Shown here piece by piece: positions 1 to 12,170 of a stretch of 64,000 nt of DNA. The stretch is from Arthrobotrys musiformis (taxonomy: Eukaryota; Ascomycota; Orbiliomycetes; Orbiliales; Orbiliaceae): positions 248,001-312,000 of the forward strand of contig JAVHJL010000013.1 of NCBI GenBank assembly GCA_036971715.1. The letters are read 5' to 3'. The first letter of the stretch is position 1, and the number at the start of each line of letters is the position of its first letter. Both the position numbers and the translations under genes were made by a program. Below the pieces are notes generated by a model. It saw nothing but the letters and a program-made list of their open reading frames with translations, was not told the origin of the DNA and did no database searches.

Positions 1-83
1 TAAGATAGCGACGCCCATATGTGTCTCGTCCTCATGCTTAGACCGCACCGAGAGTAGTCGACCTCATATACACCACCAGCGCC

Positions 84-821
84 TTACAACATCAAAGTAA
101 GGATCAGCCCGGCAGCCAAAGCGCCTAGGCCCAATGACACGCTCGCATCGCCCGCGGAGCTATAAGTAGGTTGTGGCACCCCAGTTTCAGTCCCGTTTCC
201 AGAACCCTTGGTACCACTCGGAGTGACCTTATCCGTAGACGTGGCATAATCTCCGCCAGCGGTAGAAGTCGAAACCGCATTTGAAGGCGCAGGCAGCGAC
301 CCTGTCGGGCGGTCCGGACATTCCAAACACCACATCCCTGGCGTCGGTGAAGCGACACAAAGTACCGGCACCGATGTGCTCGCCGAGTTATTCTCCCTGC
401 AGACGTATGCACAACATGGGTCCCAGCTTTTACCGCAGCTGTCGAGGTCCAGACCTGCTTTTGCTGTGGATTTTGCGGTTGATGAACAGGTTGGTGCAGG
501 GGCGAGGGTACTGCACTGCGTGCATCCTACGCCTGAGATGGAAGATTGAGCACATGCACCAGGTTGACCGCCTGGGCCGTGGCAGATCCATGAACAACAG
601 GAGTTTGATTCGTAGAGGGGGCAGAAGTTGCCGAGAGGTCCACCGAGGGCTGTGAAGTTCGCACAGCTTGCGCTGGTGGCTTTGGAGGCGTCATCTTTTG
701 CTAGAGCCGGGATTGCAAGTATGCTAGATAAATTAGTTAGACGTTGGTTTCACATTTAGCGTTTTGGAAAGAGGTTGTGGTATGCATACCAAAGAAGCGA
801 GAGGCCTGCAGCGGACTTCAT
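84..821 (-). CDS. Cysteine-rich GPI-anchored cell-surface protein
   Basis: Two exons give about 223 residues: exon 1 821..790, intron 789..724 (66 nt, GTATGC donor, CTAAC branch site, CTAG acceptor), exon 2 723..84. The start ATG opens a signal peptide (MKSAAGLSLL continuing to CILAIPALA). The mature part has two successive cysteine modules, each with a CC-x-x-x-C core (CCSWIC and CCAYVC) and a closing C-x-x-C (CTQC and CLEC). A Ser/Thr/Gly-rich stalk follows, then a C-terminal hydrophobic segment (SLGLGALAAGLILTLML) typical of a GPI-attachment signal. The protein is therefore expected at the plasma membrane or cell wall. The spacing does not let me call it CFEM. Function unknown. The exon join is strongly supported by phase and signals. 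Confidence 0.8.
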
Positions 822-3800
822 TGTGAATTGAATAAGGCGAATAGTATAGGAATTTAATATGTGTCTATGATGCGGGTCTTGAGGTAGGTATTAAGTGGAA
901 TGATAAAGATACCTAGAACGAAAGTGGATAACATCGGGGTATAAATACTTCAAGCATTGCTACATATTCACCAAGTCCGCCTCCACGATACCGACGTTTG
1001 GCATAAATCTGCAAAACTCGAAACAAATGTATTTGGGCTAACCACAATCTGGGGTGTAACTGTAAATAGAAGACCCGCAGAAGGCTGGGAAGCCCGTTTC
1101 GACTGTAAACGGATGTGGCGTCAAGCCACACACATTTGTATCACCACTCGATACCCCATTTGTAAAAGTTGTAGGTTACATCCCGAAGGCGGCTCCATTT
1201 GCCGACAAAGAAGTCTCCGTAGCCTCGCGGAGTGGACCGGAAATCATGGGGTTATGATGTGTCAAGCAAAGCTAAGCTACCGGCTAATGTGAACAGATTT
1301 TCTAAGCTGAAATAAGGCGTTCTGACGTACTTCTAACCGAAGCTGCTTTTGGTAGATGGAAATTGGGATACCCGCGCCCATAAGCCATGTTGAGCTTCGG
1401 TGTTAAAGCCTTGAAGCCAAACACTGGAGATTGTGCACGCCGCTCTCTACTTAAATAGAAATTCGCTGGCTAGCTCCGCTTAGCGCTGTTGTTTTTAGGA
1501 TTAAAATATATGAAGTATTGATATATTAAGATGTTAACGTTATAAGTTGAGTTACAATAGCCAACCGCCACCGCTATTTCTTTCATGCTACATTGGTTCT
1601 TGCCGAACAGTAAGTGTACTAATATATCTCCACCGAGACGAATCTCCACCGTATCTTTACACTTCAGTCATATATCTACGTTTTGGTCGGGTTTCAAACA
1701 TCGGTGGCATGGGAATGCGGGTTTCGTTGAGCGCAGTACAGAGCCTGTGTTATCCGGCTGTTCGATGCATGAGAGTTGTTATTATTTTCTCGATCTCGTC
1801 CCGGTCGGTGAATTCCCGGTTTCTTTCTTGGTTGGAACAAGTTAGAGCGTTCTCCGGAAATATCATTCCTCCTAGGAATTTTGGTACAAGTATATTGGGG
1901 ATTGGAAATTTGCGCAGCCGGCGTCCGGGGCCCGCATATAATGTAGAAATGTTTCTGGCCCCTCTACCCGGTCAAAGAAGTTTGGTGGAGCAAGCTACAG
2001 ATTTTGCAGAATTTGACGGGACGAAAAGTGTCCCGCGAGTTCACGGCTTTCCGCTTTTTAGTCGTATGTATGCATATATCAGGCCCCCACCCACCGGCAC
2101 GTCTGCCGAGTTCTATATCTTGACAAGGGTGTAATGTTGCTTTTGGAAAGCAAGCATCACCCAGGGCACAGGTGCCTTGAATCGTTGACACCTAGTACCT
2201 GCTTTCCAAGTTCGGGGCTGGCTGCCTAGTTTCCTGGCCTCCGAAGCCGTTCCTAGCTCTTCGGCCACGGGTAAATAACCTTGTGGTCTATCCAAAGGGA
2301 AACCTCGTGGAATGACTTGATCGCCCGCGGGCTGATACTGCCCCTAGAGCATTTATAGCCCCCCGAGAGTCATTTTTGATGTCGACAGGCGATATACCTC
2401 GCCAATAGGCGTTCTGCACTCCGACACTTGGTGTGCTATCCATTTTTTGAAAGGCCACATTCAAAACAATCCTTTAGGCATTGTGCACATATGTGGCATT
2501 TCTGCCCGCTTGACTGTGAACCGCCTCAGGTAAGATCTTCTGTTCTGGCCAGTCTGGGGCCTCGTATACGTAGCCGGCACAACTCTTGAGAGAATCTATA
2601 AAGTTGTGGCAACAAGAAACACCGCTGAGACTTAACCGCCCCGATTGTGCAGGACGCGGACATCAGTCGGCAGTATTCCATTATTCTTGAGGGGTTTTGT
2701 CCCATTACAAAATACAAACGCTCGGTCGTTCCTTGGGCCTTTCCCGCGCGTCGAAAGAAACCGTCCCTATGAAGTCCCCGAAGAACTGCGAGATACTGAC
2801 TAGCTCACAAAACGTGAGCAGGCACGGATCCTGGAAATTCGACCTATCAGCGCTAGAGATTTGTGATTTTATTTCGGGAATGTACTCGACCAGCTTTGAT
2901 GGCCTCTGTCCCAATTCGACTGTATTTCCAGAATATTAGAAACCCGTCGCGGTGGGTCAAAATCAACGGTCCCGATTGGTCTCGCGGTACCAGTTCCCAT
3001 GAAATCGCCGAAGAACCATGAAGTGCTGAAGTAGTTGAGCGCCCCGGGTTTGAAAAGGCGCACATTATAAATTTGTTCCACCTTCCGGTATTGATTCGAT
3101 AAATGCAGAACGCCCCATCATTACAGAATGGACACCTCTAGGAGAAGGACACGGACCCGCTCGTCGGTGTGTGATCCACAAATGATAAATCTTTGTAGAG
3201 AAATCACACATTATGTCACATCCGGAGACCATTCCGCGCGTATGAAGAGTCTTATAAATCCACTGAATGATTTATGCCCCCCGATCTTGTCGCAGGAATG
3301 CTTGGCCGCGTTTTAAATTTCTGGTCTGACTATCGCTATAGCGCTATTATAGTTTGATAGATCACTAAGCACAAGTTGCCCTATCAAAATACAAATGTAT
3401 ATAGATAGTCTCGAGGCCAGATATATAAGTATATATGTACTGTGATGTATATACCCCAGGTGAAAAAAGTGACTTGAAAATTGAAACCCACAGGAACATA
3501 TTCATCGAGCGGCCGCCGTGGCTGGCATGGGGATTCACAATCCCCAACGCGCGGACGAATACCAATGGTTCATATTTCCGCTGGGCTGGCGCGTATGTGC
3601 GGAAGAGTCGAATATTTCGAAGGTCTCCCGATCCCACCGATTCGAACGTAGGGAGGAAAAATAAGTCCGATGAGTTGTTTCGTTGACTCGATACACGCTA
3701 TCGACCCCGAAAAACTTTGGTCGGAAGTCTGGCTGTACTCAATTATCGGTAGGCATATCGGCCGGGTTTTCGCTGTGCTGGCTGTTCCCCTCAGAAGAGC

Positions 3801-6800
3801 TCTATAGTTTCCATTTGTTGGGCTTCCAAATTTTGCCCCCACACCGGAAAAAGACATTTGTATATAATTGCGCGGGAAAACATAAAGTGTTTTTGTCCAG
3901 CTGGTAACGAGAATGTCTACTATTCCCAAGACCTGGACAAAATTTTGTCTTTCCTCCCCGCTTTAAATTTGCGCTGGGTTTATTTCAGCAGCACCGAAGG
4001 ACCACATATAATGTTTGTATCCGTCTGGGTTAAGTGCTTTAAAGCCAACGATACCGCGCAGTAGTAGTCGAAATGGTTCTGCTAGTTCACGGCTAGGTGC
4101 GTCATGTAAAGGATCTTGCACCCACGGTAATTTGAGGCTATCAAAAGAACGGTAGAAGGCCGCGATAGCCCCGATTACTGTTTCTCTGAAATCGGATAAC
4201 AAGGCTATTGCATTGGTACTGATGTCGATAGTTTGGTAAATCCTCTCATCGCTTCGCCAGATTGCGCAAAGTTGATTGGGGAAACGCCTCTGTTAAATTT
4301 GTACATGTTGTCAAGACGCGGACAGGTGTCCAACTGGCTCGAGTAGCCCATTGATGTGGTTTTCGTGCGATGCAGATCAGTAGGCACCCAAGTTCGCGTA
4401 GTTTTTCTCGCTGTATTCGCTGTGGTTACCGCAGCTCGCGGGGTGGATTGTCTTAGGTTGTCCCCGAAAACCTGTTGGTGGCCTAGACTGATTTCCAGTA
4501 GAGTCATAGTGAATTTATAATTAGATCTGGCACTGGATGTTAGATACTGGGTCCACGGTCGCATCGGGGAAAACTTCTAGACTGTTCATAGCGCAGAGGT
4601 TTAGACGACCTTGAAACGCTTTCAACCGTTTCGCTGGATCCACATGTCTATTGTTCGGACCTCTTTATGACGTTGCGTGATGGACCTGGATCCATTGACA
4701 GATAGCGGGTAAATTTGACCGTTCGGCATCAACAGGTAGACAAGTTCGCGCTCGTTCGCCACAGGCAAATATGTTAACTTGTACGCCTTCGTGGTACAAA
4801 TCCACCAGGATTCGGTTCTAACTGGACTTCGTGTTGTTACGAGACCAGTTCGAACCTTTCTTTTATGTACTTTTAGGTAGCGCAGCGGGGAATTACCCAG
4901 TAGCCGCAACCTATGCCCAATGGCAGCTCCGTATAATTCGATATCTGGACGCAAGCAACAAGAGTTTGACAATGTATTTCATGAGGCTCCGGAGTCGCGC
5001 GGAATCTCAAGTCCATGTAGGCCGGCCAGGGAGAAGGGCCCAAAGACCCCGGAACTAATAAAGATCAACAGCTTTCGATTCCGTCCCCGCGCCGCTGATG
5101 CAGCGCAATCAAGCAATTATTTTTCGAACAAAGCCCGGACCAGAAAGTTGGGAATTCGCCAATATGGAGCGAAGTCATATCTATTCTGGTTGATTCCCAA
5201 ATGCTCCATGGGGAGTGTATGCTTTAATCAGAAACCAGTTTTATAAATCGAGGGACTTCTTTCTCGCAAACTCGTTTTACGAAGATGTCATTGTGGGAAG
5301 CATGGAAGTTGGACTTTGTGTCGGCTTTTCGTTTCCTGCCAGGCTTTCTAGGGAAGATTTGGGATGCGGTCGACCGGCCAGAAACTCATTCCCGTCTATC
5401 CAAACGTCCCGTTCTGATGACAAGAAGCTCGAATTTGATAACTATGTGGGCATTCGACCCGCTTGATATCATGATAGGTTGCCAAAAACCCATCACATCT
5501 TAGTACTCGTTCAGGGGAGATAGCAAGCCGATAGCCCTGGTAAACCATGGAGATCGATCGCATTTCGTAGAATGGCGTCTGCCGCGGCGTATATTGTTCC
5601 CGAATGAACTGTAGGCGATCACCTTGAAAACCTGGTCTAACAATCACGCTGACTCCTTTGCTACATAAAATTCGACAGATCGTATTCCAGACGTCCTTCA
5701 ATCAACGCACCCTTAGCATCCGCAAATTTCCATGCCTGCTCAGAGTTTCCAAACCCATTAGGTATGTTCTGGAGTGCTCAGCTCAGAACACCTCATGAAG
5801 TTCCTTCCACATGCATATAGAGGTTGTCTATACCATAGGTCCTCTTCGGCGCTTCAAACGGGGCGATCCAGCACATTCGGCTTAATCCTCAGGGCCTCCC
5901 TGACCGGTTGACGACACCGATATATTTAGAAGGACCCCCTACTCTTTTTCCGGCCGGCCTTTATGGCAGGCAGTGTTTTTCAAAGCACAGATGGGCAACA
6001 GGGGGCGCCCCAGAGACTACTTTGTCTGCACTTTGCCGCGAGACCAGGTAAATCCCGTTCCAGTTGTTTCGAGGTCGAAAAGGTTGGTACACGTGAGGAC
6101 ATGTCCTCTTTTCTTTGAATTTCGCCCGCTCGGACCAAAGCAGGTCTACAAAGGAACCCCGCAGACCGTAGTTGCTGCTGCGAAGGCACTCCCACATGCC
6201 AGCCCGTAGAAACTCTAAAAGATATTGTTTGGCTATCCCACGGTCCCTTGTTATATATTAGATAATATCAAACGGCCCGTGTATAGCCTCTGGGTGTTTT
6301 TAATTGAAAGATTTGTCTTTCAAGAGTCCGTGCCAAACCCAACTTTCTTCAGTGCCGACGAAATCGTCTTGTTGGCATGTCTAGCTAGCGATTGAATTGA
6401 GCGACAATATGTCTCCAAAGCTGGGCGCTCAAATGCATGTAACACCTATTAGGTAGTGCGTAGATCATCCCTTAAGAAGAGAGGATCGACCAGTCGTGCC
6501 ACTGTCGTTTTTCACGCCTCGAGGGTTTAAGTTACCGGCGTGTCTATAGGTTTCGACCTTTCATTTGTAACAAAAAATCTAAAAAGATGCCATTCCGCCT
6601 CTTTCTGCTGAGGCGATAGTGGGAGTAGCTGCTGTACAACTATTCTTATTTGCCGCGATCAATTATTTTTAACCACCGAGCTCCGAGGCGTCTTTTTAAA
6701 TAATTTGCATCGTGGAGCGTATCTCGGGTCTCGAGATCCCGAAATGCGCCTCATTATCGTATGGTATTCCTGCTCAGGTAGAGTGCTGAATATCTTAAAT

Positions 6801-9600
6801 GCCGGATTCTACTTCTAAACCATCACTGAGCCCATTGTCGCCGGTTCATCGCGACAGCCTAAATAACTCTTGCTCCGCCAGAATCCCCGTCGCGGCCAGC
6901 TTGGCCAAAGCCCGAAAGTATTGGCTTGGATCTTTATTGAAAGAGGGACCTGGGGCTTCGTTTCAGGGACGCTGCTGACCAGATTTCTGAAAAGCCTCCT
7001 ACTCATGCCTCTTAATCCACGGGAATATTGATCAAGTACCACATCCAAAATAAAACAGTACCTGACCTCCGCCCATATCGTTCCCTCAACGTCGACAAAT
7101 TTCCAAATTTTGTGCATATCTGGAGCCGCTTTTCTGTAGCGTATGCGGACACTGAGAAAGGTCCCTTATATTGTTTCGATTTCGTATGGGCCTGTATCGT
7201 CTACTTCTTGTCCGCTTAACGCACCCATAACACCGGATATCTCAACCCGTCATAATATCGTTCCGAATATCTGACCTTTATGTGACGTCTTGATGGTATT
7301 GGTGTATCGTAGTAAAGATGCATAGTCAACGGATGCCCTTATCAAGCACCCGAAGTCGCAAATTCCGTTCTGGAAAAGATTCAAAAGATATTCTTGGTAC
7401 TAATGGTATAAGCGCCGAACACCAATTCGCTTTGGCGGCTTCGCAAATTGGCCATAGGTCATCCCCTGCATGTCGCGCCTTGCATGCAAGGGTAAGTCGA
7501 ACTGCGTATCCGAGAGCCGATGTCTACCGTCGGGACTACTTTCTCGTCGCCCAGCCGAAAGCCTGATCTGAATCCGAGGGCTTTATTTTTTAAAGTCGTA
7601 ACTATGGCGCCGGGAGTCGTAATCGCGGGGCGCCCACGGTGCATTACGCACTGTCTGAAGTGCCTTCTGAGTCCTCCCGGGCGTCAACTCCGCATTACGA
7701 TTGAAACGGTTAATGATCTTTATGGATTTTCGGTGAACACAATTGAAACTCCATCTTCCGTTGTTCGCGAGAATAAGGTCTGGGAAAATAGGATATCGGC
7801 GATAAAGCCTCGCCGCCTTTTTGCTGGGACCGACACCCCTCTGCAGGCTTTGGTGCCCTGTTCGAACATACCCTGGGTATCATAAATTCCGAGCCGGTGC
7901 TCTTTCAGCAATTATTGTAGCTTTCACTTGTCTCAATTTTCGCTGAAACGATGGAGATGTATCGGGATCCCGAACCCTGCCCTCGGCCAGACAGCCGACT
8001 CGGCGGGACCATGGGGCATGTTTGGGACATGGTTTCATTGCGGATGACTAAATATTCCGCCGCCGTGATCGCGGTTCGCGGTATGGACTTCTCCAGATTG
8101 CTGATTGTATCCTCCCTCACATAATATATTTTATGGCTTTGGATCTAGACTAACCAAAAGGAGTCGTAAAGCGAGAGGGCAGGGAGCCCCAAACTAGGCA
8201 GGGAGTCGAGTGATACCCCCAGACTAGCTTGAAACGATCACTGCCGAGAGTCACCCGAGACCAGCTCGAAACTAGTGGTCGTTCAATCCGTGGCAAAGAG
8301 CTCTATTGAGTATGTTCGACGTATGCGTAGTTGCGCCCCCCAGGGGGAGGGGGGAGCGGAAGCCGCAATCTAAGTGAATATAGAAATTGGTCGATTTTGG
8401 TCGCTCAATGCCAGACCCGCTGCTGTTACGGGAAAGGATATGTGACGGTCCCAAAGAGGGTCACCGCGCACCGTTGTGTAGCTATCGGGCGCCAGTCCCG
8501 AACAAAGACTTAGTTGCCCAAAATTTCCCAAAGAGATAAAGGAGCGAGGCTTGAAGACGCCGATCGACAAGAATGCTCTAAAGAGGGTTGGTATTCTTCA
8601 GATGAGTATTGTAAGAAATGAAAGAAGTACGAGAAGTAGTAGAAGTGAGAGAAGTAGTAGCGAGGAGGTGATGGCCGCGTATTGTGATGTGGCATTGTAT
8701 TATGAGAATGTTCTGAAGGAGGGGGGAGTGGGCCGTTTATATAACTTCTGGCGCCACCGAATGGTCAGAAATGCAATTAGCTATAGTTCATGTAATCGTC
8801 TCAGATGGCTCCATGTTGGCCGTGGATTTGGACGTGCACCGTAATATTGGCTTAACCCCTCACCCTCTCGAGGTCTCAGAACTCCTGTGTCTTGGGACTC
8901 TAGTCTGGAGTTGCGATCCGGCCGGGACTCGACCATTGTGTCATCCAAATTCCCTTAATCCTCCTTTTGCAAGGATATTTTCTCTGCCAGCTCACCTACT
9001 GAGCCCGGCTACACGGCTTGAACACTGGTGTTACTGCCTGTATGCGTCCCAATACTAAGATGGGGGCGGACAGATCCCGTCGTATCGGAGCAGTTCAGAT
9101 GCTTAGTACTAGTATAGCTGTTACACGAAGTATTGTTGGCGTTATCGTGAAAATGGTATTCCTGTGTTACCATGGCAGGATTACACAAGCACGCACCCGT
9201 CAAGCCTTGCCGAATACGTGCAGACGTGCTTCACGTTACACAGGGCTGGCTTCGAGGGTCAACGTCGCCACGTATGTCGCGCAGTAAGTTCCGGTGCCAT
9301 GGACCCGTTACCACTACTATACTCTATCACGAAAGTAGTCCTTATATCCGTTCTCATGAACCTCAACTCCAATCGATTGAATCTTATTATTGAGACTCAT
9401 CAGTGGCTTCTCGGGTCTGACCGTTTGTGTCATTATATCGTAACTATAACTATGAACATGGATGCAAATATCATATGGCTATCGTGGTGGGGGGAAAAAA
9501 GAGTCATATGTATAGCTGTGGTTGCTAGCTGGAAGGGGGAATACGCCAATGCAATAAAACAAGAGAGCAACAGGGGAGCTGGGGGCTCTGCTAGGGGCCT
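822..9600. other. Gene-poor degenerate region
   Basis: About 8.8 kb with no gene I can support on either strand. Open frames are short (below 200 codons), overlap in many frames and have no recognisable domain, signal peptide or plausible splice chain. Part of it (about 2660-3060) carries a decayed direct repeat, 8216-8279 holds two imperfect copies of a 28-bp stretch 36 bp apart, and 8595-8670 is purine-rich (GAAGTAGTAGAAG-like). It is most likely decayed repeats or old mobile-element sequence, but I recognise no reverse transcriptase or transposase motif. Confidence 0.5.
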
Positions 9601-9609
9601 CATGAGTTG

Positions 9610-9876
9610 GAGCTCTCGGCTGGCTGCATCTCTCTCTCACATACATACACGCCCTCTCTCTCTCACTCTCACTCTCACTATCTCTTGCCATCACATCCAC
9701 GTCAACACCATCCAACCTCATCCAACCTCCGCCCATCTACCATCATCACCACTATCACCATCATCATCATCACCTACCACCAGCGTCATCACCTCCTCAT
9801 CAATTCATCCTTACCATCCGTCTCATCGTCTTACCTTCCTGTCTACTTCTCCTCGTCAGTTGGTATCCTTCTCACT
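9610..9876 (+). promoter_or_regulatory. CT/TCATCA-rich leader upstream of the gene at 9877
   Basis: Pyrimidine-rich low-complexity DNA: CTCTCTCTCACT runs at about 9650-9690, then CATCATCACC-type repeats to about 9790 and CT-rich sequence up to the ATG at 9877. CT-rich tracts are typical of transcription-start regions and 5' leaders of highly expressed fungal genes. The open frames in it are composition artefacts. Confidence 0.4.
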
Positions 9877-11673
9877 ATGTGCTACCAGTTTGTTCTCTAT
9901 ACAGGTGTATGTGCATACTCCTCTTCCCCTGCTAACCTCCTAGTCACCTCTTAGTAGCTTCCTGTGGAGCTGTGTTTCATCGTCCCTTGTGTTACCTACA
10001 CTGTTGTCCATAATAATCACATTGCACTTCATGGTCTCACTAGGTCTCAGCTAACGTATATCTTGGTGAAAACGTGGCAGTGTGGTCATGACCGCTCCCT
10101 TCTCTACTTTCGTGCTAGGTCTCACACTAAGGAGTGCCTCTGCCATGCATTCTCCCGTCTGCCACATCGCAACACCGTTTGCCCGGAATGTGACAGAGCC
10201 CTTAAGCTCTCTCGCGGGGCCGCTGTCCCACAGGACCACCTCACTCCTGAGAACCGTGCCAAGTGTCAAGCCTGGCGTGAGATAGTTGACAATCAAGTCA
10301 AGGACGCCGAAAACAAGAGACTTGTGCGTGAAGCCAAGGAAAACGGCAAGGATGAATCCACCGTCACCATCGGAAGGGAAGTCCACGTCGCTGCCCGCCA
10401 TCTCAAACACGCTGATGCTCATCAGCAAAAGCACCAAAGCCGCCAGAGGAACGGCAAGATGCCTAACGGTATTGTCCCGCCATATGTCCCTCAGCCTGGT
10501 GAGACCTTTCTCGACCACATCATTTCCGAAATCATAGATGACGCCAAGTCTGGTGGCGAAATGGGTCGCTTGCAAACCGCCATGGAAACTGGTTTGCAAG
10601 GCTATGGACATATCGGACCCGAAGGTGATGAAAGCTGGCTATACTTGAGTGGAGAGTGGATGGCCAAAAATGCCGACAAAGTCGACATGAAGACGGGGTA
10701 TATGGGCCCAGGATACCTCTCGCAGACTGATTTTCCGGCCCTCCCACTTGCACCAGGAGGAGCCAAAGCACCCACCGACCTTGTCGTCGGAAAAAAGACT
10801 CCTTACAAGCTAAAATTCGACCCTACGAAGGACTTCGTCCCCAGCATCCCGCTTCCAGGCATAACTGTATCCCCCTCGACCAATAATCCCACCGCGGAAA
10901 CCTCTACATCTGGGTTGCTTACTGAGCTTCCACCATTGGCTATACTCCCTTTACTCTTCGAAAAGTACGAGGAGGACGGTGAGGAGGTCATCACCGAAGG
11001 ATCACCCACTGCCTCTAGCTTCCCAACAACCCCAGGAGTCACCGAAGAAGATCCCTATGCCCGCTCAATCGGCAAAATCTGCGGGCCTGCGTCCGGAACT
11101 CCATCTCAGTCTTTGTCCGAAAATGCTTCTCGTAGCCCGTCCAGCAGCCTCCCATCAAAGGTCTCCACTCCAGCCCCAGATGCCCAAGGCCCTTATCTCA
11201 AGGTCCCAGAACCACTGCCTAAAAACTTCGTCGTCCCGTTCCAAACCACCAGCACATCCCCTCATATGTTTTACCCTCCTCAAGGCCAGCAACGAGGCTT
11301 CACTCCTCCAGCGCCTACTCGACACTATACCCCACCCGTCCAACATTTCCAGCGTGGCTACCACCCATCCGCCCCTGGGAGATTTACCCCGCAAACACCA
11401 CAAGAGCGCTCCTTCACGCCACCAATGGCCAAACTCAGGAGCTACCATCATATCAACAACCGCCACCAATCTAAGACCCCGAACAATCGCTTCAACAATT
11501 CATACCACAACAACCATGGGCGACGGTTCTATCAACCTCAAGTCGGTCCCTATACCAACCCACTCGTCTCTGGGCCCATCCCGTACGGCATTGGCTCCCG
11601 AGTTTCTGGGCTTGTTGCAGCTCCCCATGCTGCTGGATCGATGGCTTTTGTTGCTACAGCTTCCAAAGTTTAA
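9877..11673 (+). CDS. MC...CGH-family protein with proline-rich C-terminal half
   Basis: Two exons give about 540 residues: exon 1 9877..9906 (MCYQFVLYTG), intron 9907..10080 (GTATGT donor, CTAAC branch, GCAG acceptor), exon 2 10081..11673, which opens with CGHD. The exon 2 frame has no early ATG of its own, so the short first exon is needed to supply a start. The N-terminus (C-x-H then ECLCH and CPEC) looks like a small metal-binding knuckle. Next come a charged, partly helical segment and a long Pro/Ser/Thr-rich tail ending in repeated R-x-F-T-P-P-like units with His/Asn-rich stretches. The tail should be disordered. Function unknown. It resembles the genes at 24349 and 57560 at the N-terminus, and shares an intron position with the latter. 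Confidence 0.7.
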
Positions 11674-12170
11674 ATATGATATCAAAAGTATAACACCTCT
11701 CTCGCAGGAAACAACTGGAGTTGGCGGGGGGCGTTTGTGAAATTCTCTTTTCATGTTTTTACACTTTCTTGTTCAAATAACGTTTCCTTTATGATTGAAT
11801 GTTTAACAGCGCGTGTAATATTAGAGCATTGCATGGATCGGCGTACCGGGGGGGCAAAGGCGTTACCGAGATACTATGGGAGTGAGGGATGTAGGCACGA
11901 TATATGATATGATAATGACAACGACAATGGCACGCTGATATTTAATTTTAATTTCCTCCAATTCTAGACTATAGTGCCTTATCCTTTGTTAATGGTGTCT
12001 CCGACGCTATGGGACCGCAGTTTGTAGGTTGATGTTATCCCGGACTTACTCGTACGCAAACAACCCGAGGAAACGTCTGTCAACTTGGGGCGCTGATACT
12101 AGTAATCGGATTATGCAACTTGTAGGAATGTAATCTACGGCTGCTATGCGTCTAGAACTTCTTCTTCCAT
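11674..12170. other. Convergent intergenic spacer
   Basis: About 500 bp between two convergent genes. I see no gene. It is AT-rich near both ends and should hold the 3' untranslated regions and polyadenylation signals of both neighbours. Confidence 0.5.

Noticed and set aside
9164..9943. 259-codon plus-strand frame
   Set aside because: The second half is translated CT/TCA low-complexity DNA and the first half has no features; it overlaps the leader and first exon of the gene at 9877.
10051..10611. 186-codon minus-strand frame
   Set aside because: Lies antisense to exon 2 of the gene at 9877, with no domain or splice partner; a shadow frame.
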